From positions 34,804,227-34,868,226 of the forward strand of contig NC_089863.1 of assembly GCF_036373705.1 (NCBI RefSeq): a DNA stretch of 64,000 nucleotides. The letters run 5' to 3'. Position 1 is the stretch's first letter. Every line of letters starts with the position of its first letter. The DNA comes from Amia ocellicauda (Eukaryota > Chordata > Actinopteri > Amiiformes > Amiidae). Below are positions 11,866 through 23,502 of the stretch, piece after piece. The position numbers and the translations under genes were made by a program. A model generated the notes under the pieces. The model saw only the letters and a program-made list of their open reading frames with translations, had not been told where the DNA came from and did no database searches.

Positions 11866-12780
11866 TACCATCCTTTAGATGTCAGCTGAAAGTTTTGAAA
11901 GTGACTTGGTACCCTTGTATCTCTTTGCGCCCCCATCTCAGTGCTGGTCCCCTCTTGTGGTTTTGAAACTGCGAGTCCCCTAGTCACCGGAGGAATGATC
12001 TCTGCTTGCGTGTCCTGCGCACTGGGGACAATGTCCTGAAGCGTGTCCTCTACTGGTGGTGGCACAGTGATGGAGGGTTTGTGACTCGGAAAGGACAAAT
12101 CCGCTGTCTGGCCATTTTCAGTGTCCACCGATCCCTGTAGTCTGGAGTGCAACTGGTCCACATGTCTCCTTACCACCCTTCAATCCCCCAGCCTGACTTT
12201 GTGGGACACAAGTCCCGCTGTAGTTTCAGTGAATGCAGGGATCCATTTTGGCTGAGATTCCTGGTTGTAACGAGCTCTTTAAAATACCTAAGTATGCTCT
12301 CAGCTCTGTTACATTGGCTGGTGTGGGTGCATTTTGGATTGCCTTTACCTTATCTTGTATGGGATGTAGTCCCGTTGCGTCCACCTTGTGCCCCAGAAAC
12401 ACCGCCTCACTGCCCATAAAGGTGCACTTTCTCCTCTTTAGCCAGAGTCCTGCGTTTTCCAGCCAGAGAAGTACATCTGTAAGGGTCTGCAGATGCTCCT
12501 GATCAGTTTGTCCCATCAGGAGGATGTCATCCAGAAAGATGGCCACATGTGAAATGCCTTGCAAGAGCCCCTCCATGGTTCTCCGAAATATTGCAGGCTT
12601 GAGGATATTCCAAAAGGTAAGACATTGTACGTGTACAGGCCCTTGTGTGTATGTACTGTCACACTCCTCATCCACAGCAATGCGATGATATGCGTGGCTC
12701 ATATCTAATTTGGTCAGTTTCTCTCCACCTGCTGTGATTGTCGCGTGACGAACCTTCGAAGGTTTGTAAAAACCTCAGCA
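11866..12780 (-). mobile_element. Ty3/gypsy retrotransposon relic (RT plus C-terminal tail), copy 1
   Basis: On the minus strand, reverse transcriptase motifs appear in order: KLTKLDMSHAY, FRRTMEGLLQGISHVAIF, the catalytic FLDDIL, FLGHKVDATGLHPI and LRAYLG. The frame then stops after MDPCIH and is followed at 12176 by VRRHVDQLHSRL, which resembles the extreme C-terminus of gypsy polyproteins. RNase H and most of the integrase are missing, so this is an internally deleted dead copy. The substitution pattern GPVHVQCLTFW for the usual palm segment also indicates decay. Confidence 0.7.
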
Positions 12781-13589
12781 GGTCTGGAGACGGGACCTTC
12801 GAAGACCCAGTTTCTCCTGGAAAACCCATCGCAGCTCCAGCGCACGCGCAGCACCACTACACCGTTTGGAACGGATGACCATTCATGAACTTTCATCCAG
12901 CGACGACAACGTCAGCCATCGCACCGCGGCTCTACCTCTCCACACACACTGGACGCTGTGCACTGAGCTGCTTTTGAACTGCAGGAGTGGTAGGACAAAA
13001 TGATTGAGACAAAGCATTTCATGTCTTTTTGTATTTTGTTATTGGAATTTACTGATTGCTAATTATTTCTTAAGAGGGAAATAACAAAGCAAAGTAAAAT
13101 ACCATTCAAGGAAAGTCATACCACTGGTATGTTTTTTATTCAGGGGGTTAGTATTGTACTGTGCCACAACTTGCACAACCAGTCTCCTAGCGCACCTAAG
13201 ATCCCTGGACCTGTTACACACAAATGTAGGGTTACAACAGCATAACACAAGCATACGTTGTCTCTTCATACAATTAATCTGCATTCATTTCATTTAGGCT
13301 TAAATATTTAATCTACCTTTTTCTTCTCCACGAAATTAAATAATTATTCATTTTTTGATATTAGAAATATAAAGTTAATTGTGCATATGAATTACATACA
13401 GATAGATATGTAGTCTTTATTTGTTGTGTGTTCTTGTTTATATATGGAGTATCACCTGTGCTCCCACCAAAATAACTGCGGGGCAGTCTTTTATTCTGAC
13501 TGTGTTTAGACATATTGATTCAGTTCTTGTCCTTCAGAATAGGCGTGAGTGTGTTCCTGGGTGGTAAAAGATCCCTTGCCAGTAACAAT

Positions 13590-13646
13590 AATAGTAACAA
13601 TCTCTGGCTCAAGAGGCTAGTGCCTTATCCATTAGTCCACTGGGGC
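13590..13646 (-). pseudogene. tRNA-Arg-like pseudogene fragment
   Basis: On the minus strand, GCCCCAGTGGACTAATGG and the following AAGGCACTAGC resemble tRNA-Arg(CCT) up to the variable region. The anticodon loop reads CTCTTGA instead of CTCCTAA, and the T-arm has been replaced by unrelated ATTATTG sequence. It has no B box and is not expected to be functional. Confidence 0.5.
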
Positions 13647-13671
13647 TCAGTCAGGTAGTTTCTGAACATGG

Positions 13672-13694
13672 AAAAAAAAAAAAAAAAAATTATA

Positions 13695-13730
<36 letters not shown>
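13672..13730. repeat. Poly-A and (TAA)n tract
   Basis: A18 run followed by TAA repeats. Confidence 0.9.
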
Positions 13731-13731
<1 letters not shown>

Positions 13732-14004
13732 AGCGCGCAACAGAATGGAAACAGTATAATGAAGTGAATAGTTACAGGAATTGTACCGTCAGCAGTAACA
13801 CAGGGTTGCAGGAGTCATTGCAAAGCCTGCAGTGTAAAGTGAACAAGGAGCCTGTCGTTGATTTCGCCTAGAGTTGTATTTGCAAAAGGGCTTTGAATCA
13901 ATTACCTTTGAATCGGAGCACAGTGCACTCTAGCTGCAAAATGGAGGCGCACACATGTGCAATACATGGGCTCCTTGTGCTTTCTGAACATATTCCTCAT
14001 AAAA

Positions 14005-14077
14005 TGCCAAAACCCAGGATTGAACCAGGGACCTTTAGATCTTCAGTCTAACGCTCTCCCAACTTAGCTATTTCAGC
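14005..14077 (-). tRNA. tRNA-Phe (GAA)
   Basis: A 73-nt cloverleaf on the minus strand. The acceptor GCTGAAA pairs with TTTTGGC through two G-U wobbles. The A box TAGCTAAGTTGG and B box GGTTCAATCC fit the pol III consensus. The anticodon loop CTGAAGA gives GAA (14042-14044), and the discriminator is A. A TTTT terminator follows immediately (14001-14004). The one visible fault is a D-stem mismatch (position 13 is A instead of C). It matches vertebrate tRNA-Phe closely. It stands alone here; a functional gene or a slightly decayed copy are both possible. Confidence 0.75.
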
Positions 14078-16956
14078 CAAATACAGCAACATTCATTGAG
14101 ATATCAACTGTTTTCCATGACGTCAGGAATGGCTCCATTTAAACATAGCCGCACAAGTCAGGATGGCTGAGTTATTGTTCAGAATTTTTGTATTAAATGT
14201 TACTAGGTGTTTGAGTATGCTCTGTGTATGTTCTGTCTTTTTCATGCTACTAGGGTGTTACTATTATTGGCCTTTCCTCTCTTTCTTTCCTCCCTCTATC
14301 TCCCTGTTTGAGTTTGTTTTTGTACACAGGGTACTCTGCTGATTAGGCTTTGTGTCTTACAGGACTTTCCAGTCTGCCATGTTTTTAATTTCTTTACTGA
14401 TGTTTGTATTTCTTGAGATAACTAGTTTTACTCGGCCGAACAACAACCGACTTGATTTCTTATTAGGATTTGACTATTGCATTACCATAGAAACTTAGTG
14501 TCCGATATCAGTTTTCTTATTCTGCAACTGTGATGTTATTGAGTGCTGTTATCAACTAACTGTTTGGAGGGACTGTCCTATGGCCTCTGTTGGGAGAGTC
14601 TGTTGGAAGGATTCCCCAATAACACTCTCCTGGATGTGTGAGGCCTCTTGATTATGGTTAATATGACATGTTGAATATTTGTATGGAACCTCCTCCCTTC
14701 TTTATCTCTGCTGATGCTACATTGCATTTCCATTCCACTGATGATCATTTATGATTTCTCCCCAAACCTTTCCAATGATTTAGGTTTAAACCCACAGGAG
14801 CAGTACACAATGGCTGTGTATTGCTTTGGAACTCCTAGCTACATGTTGTCATTTCCAGACAGCCTTTATGACTACAACAACTGACTGTTGCACTAAAGTG
14901 TCTTTCATGGCTTATTCGTGTTCCACTCTCTGAGGGCGACACACCCATTTCCGTCATGACAGCACTTTATCCACAGGATGCCAAGGAGGCTACATAGGTG
15001 TCTACTACACAAATGGTGCGTCTTGACTTAATTGCTCGCATACCGGTTCGGCCCACTGATGTGCCCTACAAGATACCGACAGCGTGTCTTCCAGTGACTG
15101 ACACACTGCACACTGATCAATGGAGGCCTGGGTGCTTACTGACCGCACCTTGGTGGCATGGGCCACTGGGCCATTAGTGACAAACATTACACCCATTGCC
15201 CTGGCTCACAGACCATTTGCTGACACATTACAGACTCTTCCGGATTCCTTGCTCAAAATCTGGATGGAAATATAGCATGGACAATACTAGGGTGCAGCTG
15301 GAATCTGCACAGGTCAAAGACCTCCAATTAGTTGGAGCACTGTTTTCATGTTCTTCTGCTCTTTTTCTTGCTGAGTTTCTGCTTTCTGTCAATGTTGTTA
15401 TTTCCAATGTCTTATTTTCTCTGCACCAAGAATCCAGACAGTTATACCAGACTGTCAGAAATACAGATATGGCCACACCCTATTATAACCCTTAAACACA
15501 CATTCTCCATTATATGATGGCCTTTAATCACCACCAATTAAGCACCTGCTTACACTTTGCCGACCATATCAGGTAACTGCGTACACATAGTCTTACTGAT
15601 ATACACCCTATGGCTACAGGGATAGAGATAGATGATACATAGAATGGGGTGTATTTTTGTTTTTCCACTCATTTCTTCCGCTGTACCTACAGGAGGGACT
15701 GAATAACTGCATTTCTTTCCCTTTGTGTCTGTGTAAACAAGGTCACAGTCTCACTGTCTCACTGTGCTCCAGTACTGTGCTATAGCTCAACCCTGATACC
15801 TAGAAGACCAGGGTCTGATAAGAAACAGGGCCCACATTTCTCTTTTTTTCTATGTATTTTATCTGCTTAGAAATGTTCAGTCCTGATCATTTATACAATC
15901 TCATTCTTAAACATGACCTATTTATCTAAATTGTGTATATATGGATTACCTTTAAATATGTGTATATCTTACTGTCTGTCTGTCTAAATGGAATGAGTAT
16001 TTTGTACTTTATTATTTTATTATGCTACACTTACTATGCTCTCTTGTAACCTTAATCTGTTTTGCAGTTTGGGGTGTACAGTATTTCACCCTATTCAAAC
16101 AAAACATTTATTCAGTTACAAAATCTTCAGATGACCATTCAAGTTGAAATCTTTTTAAAGAATATGTCAAGGTAAACACGTTTATACTTTTTTATCCACA
16201 GAGAGATATATGTTTGGCACTGGTATTCTTCTAGCACATGTACACCTAACAAAGAAACATAAAATGACATGATGATAATACATGATGTACATAGAACGTT
16301 AAGTGATATTACACTATGGTTTTGTGTAAAAACAATGAATGGTAATGTTAGCACGGGAGGGTTTTGTAGTAGGAGGGGATGCCTTTGTGTGATAGTTGTA
16401 GGAAAGAAACAAACTTTGAAGGCAATTATTTCTGTCTCTGTGAAGAGTAATATTTCAGGGCTATGTCCCCTGTATGTTTGGCTCCTGTAGGAGATTTCAG
16501 ACCAAAGCTGCTACACTGTCCTCTCACTCTTGAGCTGGAAACTGCTGCTCTGGCTGCTTCTCAAAGCTTTTCCAAATGCAGTAATCATTGTGGGTCTAAA
16601 CTTCATTGAGTGTCTACAGGCTAGAGATGTTCTTCATTCCTTCATGTGAATGAAACATTCACTTTATTATAGAGCAAATAAGATATCAAAGGTAATATTT
16701 GGTCATAAAGTCATGGCCTTACCAGGTAAACCATTAAATATTGTATTAACTAATTTAAAAAAGCAGTATTGTGGGTATCTAAAATGAAAAAATATATCCC
16801 ATTCTATGGAGTGTACCTATTTTCACTTGACTGAGATAGTTTAGTGCCTCTATGTATTTCACAGTAGGAAAGGTTCAATACTATTAATGATTAGAATAAA
16901 TGTACTAACAAATAGAGAACAACATTAAAGCTATAGACATTTTAAAACATTCATGA

Positions 16957-16958
<2 letters not shown>
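14078..16958. other. No gene recognised
   Basis: AT-rich sequence with only short chance frames. At 15680-15830 lies a segment that recurs in inverted form at 41976-42110. Nothing else is assignable. Confidence 0.5.
15690..15822 (+). repeat. Dispersed repeat, paired with 41976-42090
   Basis: Shares TGTGTAAACAAGGTCAC, GTACTGTGCTATAG and CAGGGTCTGATAAGAA with the reverse complement of 41976-42090, with several mismatches and one gap. Family unknown. Confidence 0.55.

Positions 16959-17024
<66 letters not shown>
16959..17024. repeat. (AT)n microsatellite
   Basis: Uninterrupted AT dinucleotides, 66 bp. Confidence 0.95.
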
Positions 17025-17028
<4 letters not shown>

Positions 17029-17538
17029 CAAAGTGACAATTGGGAACTATTAAAATATCTCAATAGCTTTAATGTAATTGTAAATATTGTCTACCAGTAG
17101 TTATGATACATACATTTTGTTTAAATGTCATAGATGAGCTGATGCCGTCAACATGATTTAGATTTGTTTTTCAAATTGTCAATTTTATTTGAAAGGGTCT
17201 TGGGAAAACCATTTCAATACGTAGTATTAAAGTACATTAACTTGTATCTCACATGTAAAATTAGAAAACTCTATACTTCATTAAAGACACCAATACCTTA
17301 AATTATTTTAAATTACTAGATTGTTAACGTAATAAAAACAAAGATTCAATCAACACATATCCATATTTCACATCTCTAAGAGTTTTTTTTCACATTTTAA
17401 TTGAATACTTAATACTTAAGTGTTTTTCTCTTTTTGGATCGAAATTATTAAGACCCTTTATAAAACTATGCAAAGTGAAATAATCCACAAATACATTACT
17501 AAATACACACACACACAGGCCTAAATATTTAAACCACA

Positions 17539-17551
17539 TAATAATAATATC

Positions 17552-17601
<50 letters not shown>
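17539..17601. repeat. (ATA)n microsatellite
   Basis: Trinucleotide AAT/ATA repeat, about 60 bp. Confidence 0.95.
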
Positions 17602-17883
17602 GAGAAAGACAAGAAACAACCCACCACACACAATACACTATTTAACATTTTTACATCCACCGCAGGTGACCAGTTGGGTAGTGTTATGGTTATTAGACAA
17701 AATAAATCAAACATTCTAAGAACATTCTATATGTGGACAAGGACTAGCATAAATCATATTAAAACAATTAAAGCATACAATTGCACATAATCTTACAAAC
17801 AATGTAAACGCATATAGATTTAAAATGGAGCCGGAGAACTTTGGAAAACTTTGGAGCGCATGATGAGTTTCCTTACCGTAATG

Positions 17884-18056
17884 CAGATCAGAAAAACCGG
17901 TCCTGGAGGGCCCCCTGCCCTGCTGGTTTTTGTTCCGACCGAGCTCTTAATGATATAATTGAGTCTTATTGTTAGTTCAATTAAGGAATCAATTAAGATC
18001 TCCGTTTGAACGAAAAACAGGAGGACAGTCCTCCGGGACCGGTTTGGGAACCCCTG
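17884..18056. mobile_element. hAT-type MITE, 173 bp
   Basis: Ends are CAG..AAACCGGTCCTGGAGG and, reversed, CAGGGGTTCCCAAACCGGTCCCGGAGG. It is flanked by 8-bp duplications CCGTAATG (17876-17883) and CCGTAGTG (18057-18064), which differ at one base. Short, non-coding and partly palindromic, as in hAT-derived MITEs common in fish. A related left end occurs at 40107. Confidence 0.75.
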
Positions 18057-18524
18057 CCGTAGTGCTCGTCTGACTAAAATGGTGTGTATACACGTTTAGC
18101 TCTTCCTAATATCTCTTAATTGCTATTTATTAGTGTGTCTTCAATCATGTAAAGCAGAAAGAATAAAATAGGCTCCATCGCTATTAGTGTTGTTTTCTGT
18201 TTGTGTTTTTAAAAGGAAACGCAACACTATTCCACAATCGCTCTGCTCCTCCCATAACAGGGGGTCGATGAACTTCCGACAATCGCCAGGTTTTTCAAAC
18301 AGCTCAGCAACACGTCCAGACGCACCAGTGGAAACCTTGGAAGAATTGCTGAGAAGTTAGTGACAGGAGAGCCAGAAAGATGAAGAGAATAGCACAGCAC
18401 ACAGAGACAGTACAGGCGACTATCCAGCAAGAAGTAAATGGTTCGGTCTAACGATCAAACAATTCCATTCCAGAACTCAATCAGAAAGTGACAACGTGAC
18501 GTCAATCAAACATATACGTTAAAT

Positions 18525-18736
18525 CAGTGATTCCCACCTGGGCCGTAGAGGTACTGCAGGTGGGCCGCAAACATATGTTTTTAAATGCTTTTAAAATAGG
18601 AATACAGTTTTTATAATAATTAGGCTTGTCTTGGTCCGTTGGGTCTCCACACCTGCGGAGGTTTTGAAGGTTTGCAACGAACTGGAAGCGGCGCACTAAC
18701 TGGAGATGATCCCGTGGTTAGTAAGCAGCTCCGTAC

Positions 18737-18797
<61 letters not shown>

Positions 18798-19415
18798 AAT
18801 AATAATAATATTATTTACTGAAGAATATATAATGTTGACACAAACTGTAGAAGGGAGTCTTTTTCTTTAGTTAACCAACTATTAAGATTACTGTGTTCCA
18901 GTGTCTTTCGTATTTACTACTTTCAGTATAGTTGTCTTTAATGTTACTGAACACCGGGGTTTATTCATCAAGGGTTTTACACCTTTTTAATACTGATTCG
19001 TTATTTCCGACACTATTTTCTCTATTGAATAAAATACAATTTAAAGATAACATGCATACGTCACCACACATACAGTTTATTAAGAGTAACGTGCTTTTAC
19101 TGGAAGGTTAACATGTTTCATGCAAGTTAAATCAATAGCCTACCTATATATAAACCGTGTGCTTGTAAAAATACATTAAAACACGATTACTGTTCGACAT
19201 AACACATTTTGAACTACAAGGGGATGTTTTATTTTGTTTATATGGATTAATTGTAAACAAATATATATAAAAAAGGATTTCATTCCATTTCTATACACTT
19301 ACTAGCTAATGTGACGTCATTGACAAATTATGGATGGATTTTGTGGGTAGTGGGGCTCAAAGATTTATGATGTTGATCAAGTGGGCCCTGGAATGGAAAA
19401 GGTTGGGAAGCCCTG
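18525..19415. mobile_element. hAT-type non-autonomous element, 891 bp
   Basis: The left end CAGTGATTCCCACCTGGG and the reversed right end CAGGGCTTCCCAACC are hAT-like termini. The 8-bp flanks CGTTAAAT (18517-18524) and CGTTACAT (19416-19423) match at 7 of 8 positions. The interior has a 78-bp TTA repeat (18737-18814) and no transposase. Confidence 0.75.
18737..18814. repeat. (TTA)n microsatellite inside hAT element
   Basis: ATT/TTA trinucleotide run ending in a short AAT inversion. Confidence 0.95.
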
Positions 19416-20359
19416 CGTTACATAATTAAAATATGTAAACACTGAATACAGTTCAAACACGTGTCAAACAAATATGTGAGACATACACACGACGACGTAT
19501 ATAGATCCCGTTACAGAACATACAGGCTACACATGATGGATGTCCACCTACTTTGAACAAATCCACAAACTGTTAATCATTATCCAGTTACGGCGCTGTC
19601 AGATTCATAAGGAAGTAGGAAGTTATTTTTTCAATCTCTGTGGCACATTATAAAAAGTAAAACTTAACCAAACCTGTTGTGTTTGCACATTTTCATCCTT
19701 GGAACAGTCTGCGGAAAACACTATTTAAAATATAAGTTCGTCTTGGTAAGTAAGCTACATGCCTATTCATGTCAAAAAAGTGAGACCCTTCTTTCATAAG
19801 AGGCGGAAGGGGACGAAATTGCGTTTAATGCGATCAGTAAATGGAGCTTCTGCTTTGTTGCTTTAAGGACATAATCGTTAGTGATTCAGCTCATTAAGAT
19901 GCAAATAAAACAGACGCACATCAACAATACCTGGAATTATGATTTTGTTAGCAGTGATTCCAGGTCAGATATAACTGATTACTTACTGGAACAAGTAATG
20001 TAGGTCTAAGTCACCACCTTACACTAATGATCTCAGTGTATATTGCTCTATATCAATCACAATATGTTTGTATACATGGGGGGGAATGACGGTTGATATA
20101 TTAAGCAACAAAGTAATAATCTCATGTATATTTGTAAGATAAATGCAGAAGTTTAGAATATCTCTGCCTGCCTTTAAAGCTGCAGTCTTTATTCCCAGCA
20201 AATATTGACATAACAACTTGTCTTTATTAAAGACAGATTCAATTAAATACAGATTGATGAATAAATAAAATACAACCAGACAATTCTAACTAACATCCTG
20301 TAGAATTTACATATTTTCCTAATTTCCTCTACATTTCTCAATCAAACATTTGTTTAAAT

Positions 20360-20571
20360 GTTTTTTTTTTTACCACTATTGAATATATTTCCATCCTTTC
20401 ATTAGAAATGTTGATTATTTTCTGTTTTGTATTTGTAATTAGAACACTTTGCAGATCATATTTTTCACTTTGACATTATGGACATTTTGTGTGTTGATCA
20501 GTGGCAAAAACGATGTAACACACTGAAATGTGGAAAAGTCCAAGGGGGGTGAATACTTTTGAGAGCCACTG
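20360..20571 (+). mobile_element. Tc1-like 3' end fragment
   Basis: The sequence ends GGGTGAATACTTTTGAGAGC CACTG followed by TA, the typical Tc1 right terminus. It is preceded by the usual 3' untranslated stretch (TTTGACATTATGGACATTTT). No transposase frame remains. Confidence 0.55.
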
Positions 20572-20685
20572 TATGCATCTGGATTGAAGGCTTCAGAGGA
20601 ACAGGGTTTGAGGTCACTGCTATATATAAATGTAAGTTGTCTAGTTTTATTTGAAATATATTTTGTTCCCTTGCGTCTCTTCTAG

Positions 20686-23466
20686 GCTGAGAAGATGACT
20701 TCCTCCATCACTACTGCCAATGGTCTGGTCATTGTCACCCAGGTTTTGCCACAGAGGCAAGACTCAGCTCCTTCTGTACCTGCTGTTTCCATAAACAATG
20801 AACAACCACAGTTCACACCTGGGAACAAGCTGCCTGCAATGGCCAGGAACTTCCTAAAACGAGAACCTAGACCTCTGGGGGTGAGTATGTTCTCAGTGTT
20901 GTTGTTGTTGTTGTTATTAATATCTATCTATCTGTCTGTCTGTCTGTCTATTTATTTTTCAGTCACATTTCTTCAAGGGTCTACTACTATGGGTTGCATT
21001 TCTTTGTTTTAAATGAGGAAATCAGCGTTTTATTGTTTACATTTTTGCTGGATTTCCTTTCCTTTTCATTGTGCTTTAAATTTGTAATCAACCTTCCTTT
21101 TTTAAACTTATAAACTTTAAAACTTTAAACTTGTAGCGTAAGGTACACTTATGCATTTAAATTAAAGAAGTGAATTTATAGTATCACCTTATCACGAATC
21201 CTGGAATCTTGTAGAACTAAATTTCTGTAATAATTGGACGCAGACACCAATTCCAAAGATATAAATTGTCAAATTTATTCAAAAACAAAGACTAAATGTA
21301 GCACTACACTAATTATACAAAAGGGAAAAACTAATTAAAATTCAACTCTAGATCAACAAATCAAAGACAAATCACTTCCATGACCAAATCAAAGACCATG
21401 GGATCGCATATGATAACGCACAAATCGTTAAACAAAAAAGGTTATAAACATATTGACTACAATACCGGTTAGTAAGACGAAGGTGAGTCTCATTAGTATT
21501 GTTAGTCAGACATTAAATCACTACGCAGGTTAGTATTTATGTCAGGTAACTTCTCGTTATATATACACTCACCTAAAGGATTATTAGGAACACCTGTTCA
21601 ATTTCTCATTAATGCAATTATCTAACCAACCAATCACATGGCAGTTGCTTCAATGCATTGAGGGGTGTGGTCCTGATCAAGACAATCTCCTGAACTCCAA
21701 ACTGAATGTCTGAATGGGAAAGAAAGGTGATTTAAGCAATTTTGAGCGTGGCATGGTTGTTGGTGCCAGACGGGCCGGTCTGAGTATTTCACAATCTGCT
21801 CAGTTACTGGGATTTTCACGCACAACCATTTCTAGGGTTTACAAAGAATGGTGTGAAAAGGGAAAAACATCCAGTATGCGGCAGTCCTGTGGGCGAAAAT
21901 GCCTTGTTGATGCTAGAGGTCAGAGGAGAATGGGCCGACTGATTCAAGCTGATAGCAGAGCAACTTTGACTGAAATAACCACTCGTTACAACCGAGGTAT
22001 GCAGCAAAGCATTTGTGAAGCCACAACACGTACAACCTTGAGGCGGATGGGCTACAACAGCAGAAGACCCCACCGGGTACCACTCATCTCCACTACAAAT
22101 AGGAAAAAGAGGCTACAATTTGCACAAGCTCACCAAAATTGGACAGTTGAAGACTGGAAAAATGTTGCCTGGTCTGATGAGTCTCGATTTCTGTTGAGAC
22201 ATTCAGATGGTAGAGTCAGAATTTGGCGTAAACAGAATGAGAACATGGATCCATCATGCCTTGTTACCACTGTGCAGGCTGGTGGTGGTGGTGTAATGGT
22301 GTGGGGGATGTTTTCTTGGCACACTTTAGGCCCCTTCGTGCCAATTGGGCATCGTTTAAATGCCACGGCCTACCTGAGCATTGTTTCTGACCATGTCCAT
22401 CCCTTTATGACCACCATGTACCCATCCTCTGATGGCTACTTCCAGCAGGATAATGCACCATGTCACAAAGGTCGAATCATTTCAAATTGGTTTCTTGAAC
22501 ATGACAATGAGTTCACTGTACTAAACTGGCCCCCACAGTCACCAGATCTCAACCCAATAGAGCATCTTTGGGATGTGGTGGAACGGGAGCTTCGTTCCCT
22601 GGATGTGCATCCCACAAATCTCCATCAACTGCAAGATGCTATCCTATCAATATGGGCCAACATTTCTAAAGAATGCTTTCAGCACCTTGTTGAATCAATG
22701 CCACGTAGAATTAAGGCAGTTCTGAAGGCGAAAAGGGGTCAAACACAGTATTAGTATGGTGTTCCTAATAATCCTTTAGGTGAGTGTATATCAGTCTCAT
22801 TTACGTTTAGGTGCCGAGAAAGATCCTATCATTACTTGTTACCACAGTTTCCCTTAACTGATTATTATTCAATGATTAAGGATAGGCAGGGCCACCTATA
22901 ATCTGGTGTCTATTAACTTGTGTCAATTTCAGACTAAACAGTTAAACAGGAATGAGAAGATATTTCTCGGCGTTGACTGATTTTATTTCTAAAATTCGGC
23001 TTCGGTTCGGCTTTGTCCAAGAACTTCCACTCAGTCGATGCTCCTGGAAGTTGCCAAACAGATTTTCCACTGGTTTGAAGGCTCCAAGGTTGTGCACAAA
23101 ATCTTTGTAAGCAGGGTTCCACCGTAGTTACTTGAAGACAAAGTCTTTGAGGAAAGCAGGGCCCTGTTCGTTCCAAGGGTCAAGTTTCTTAAGACTCAAA
23201 TAGCTATTTAAATGACTGACACTTTCGTATACAGTCGACTTAGTCAATTGTCCAGCTGTAAAACTCCACTGATCAGGTGGGGACAGGCGGTCAGCGCAGT
23301 CTGTAAAGTTCTTTATTTAATAAAGTCCTTTAAAAGAATTCTTCGTACGGCTCAATCTCCTTCTCCCAGTTTAACTCTTCTGTTGCCGGCAAAGACTTGG
23401 TTGGTTTCTGGTTCCGGTTCTGGCAACAGAGCTACAGGTTGAGCTGTGGCAGCGAGTTTCTGGTTC

Positions 23467-23502
<36 letters not shown>

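Larger units (their letters stand above)
1..13256. repeat. Segmental duplication, copy 1 (left part outside window)
   Basis: This block matches 49500-64000 in the same orientation. Position 1 aligns to 49500, and 13256 aligns to the last base of the window. From 1 to 5504 the two copies look identical by eye at a constant offset of 49499, and the offset then drifts through small indels. Differences include a CA-repeat length change near 6192, a 13-bp and an 8-bp deletion in copy 2, a TA repeat of 64 bp here against 8 bp there, and replacement of 7922-8582 by 1.9 kb of retroelement sequence in copy 2. Both ends lie outside the window. A real tandem or interspersed duplication and an assembly artefact (haplotype duplication) both remain possible, but copy-specific lesions show that the sequences are distinct alleles or paralogues. 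Confidence 0.93.

Noticed and set aside
12714-12896. Extra gag-like frame upstream of the gypsy RT relic
   Set aside because: Sixty codons without a knuckle or matrix motif, and its frame differs from the RT frame.
15005-15495. Short frames on both strands around 15 kb
   Set aside because: No domain, no exon borders in phase, no repeat partner apart from the segment at 15690.
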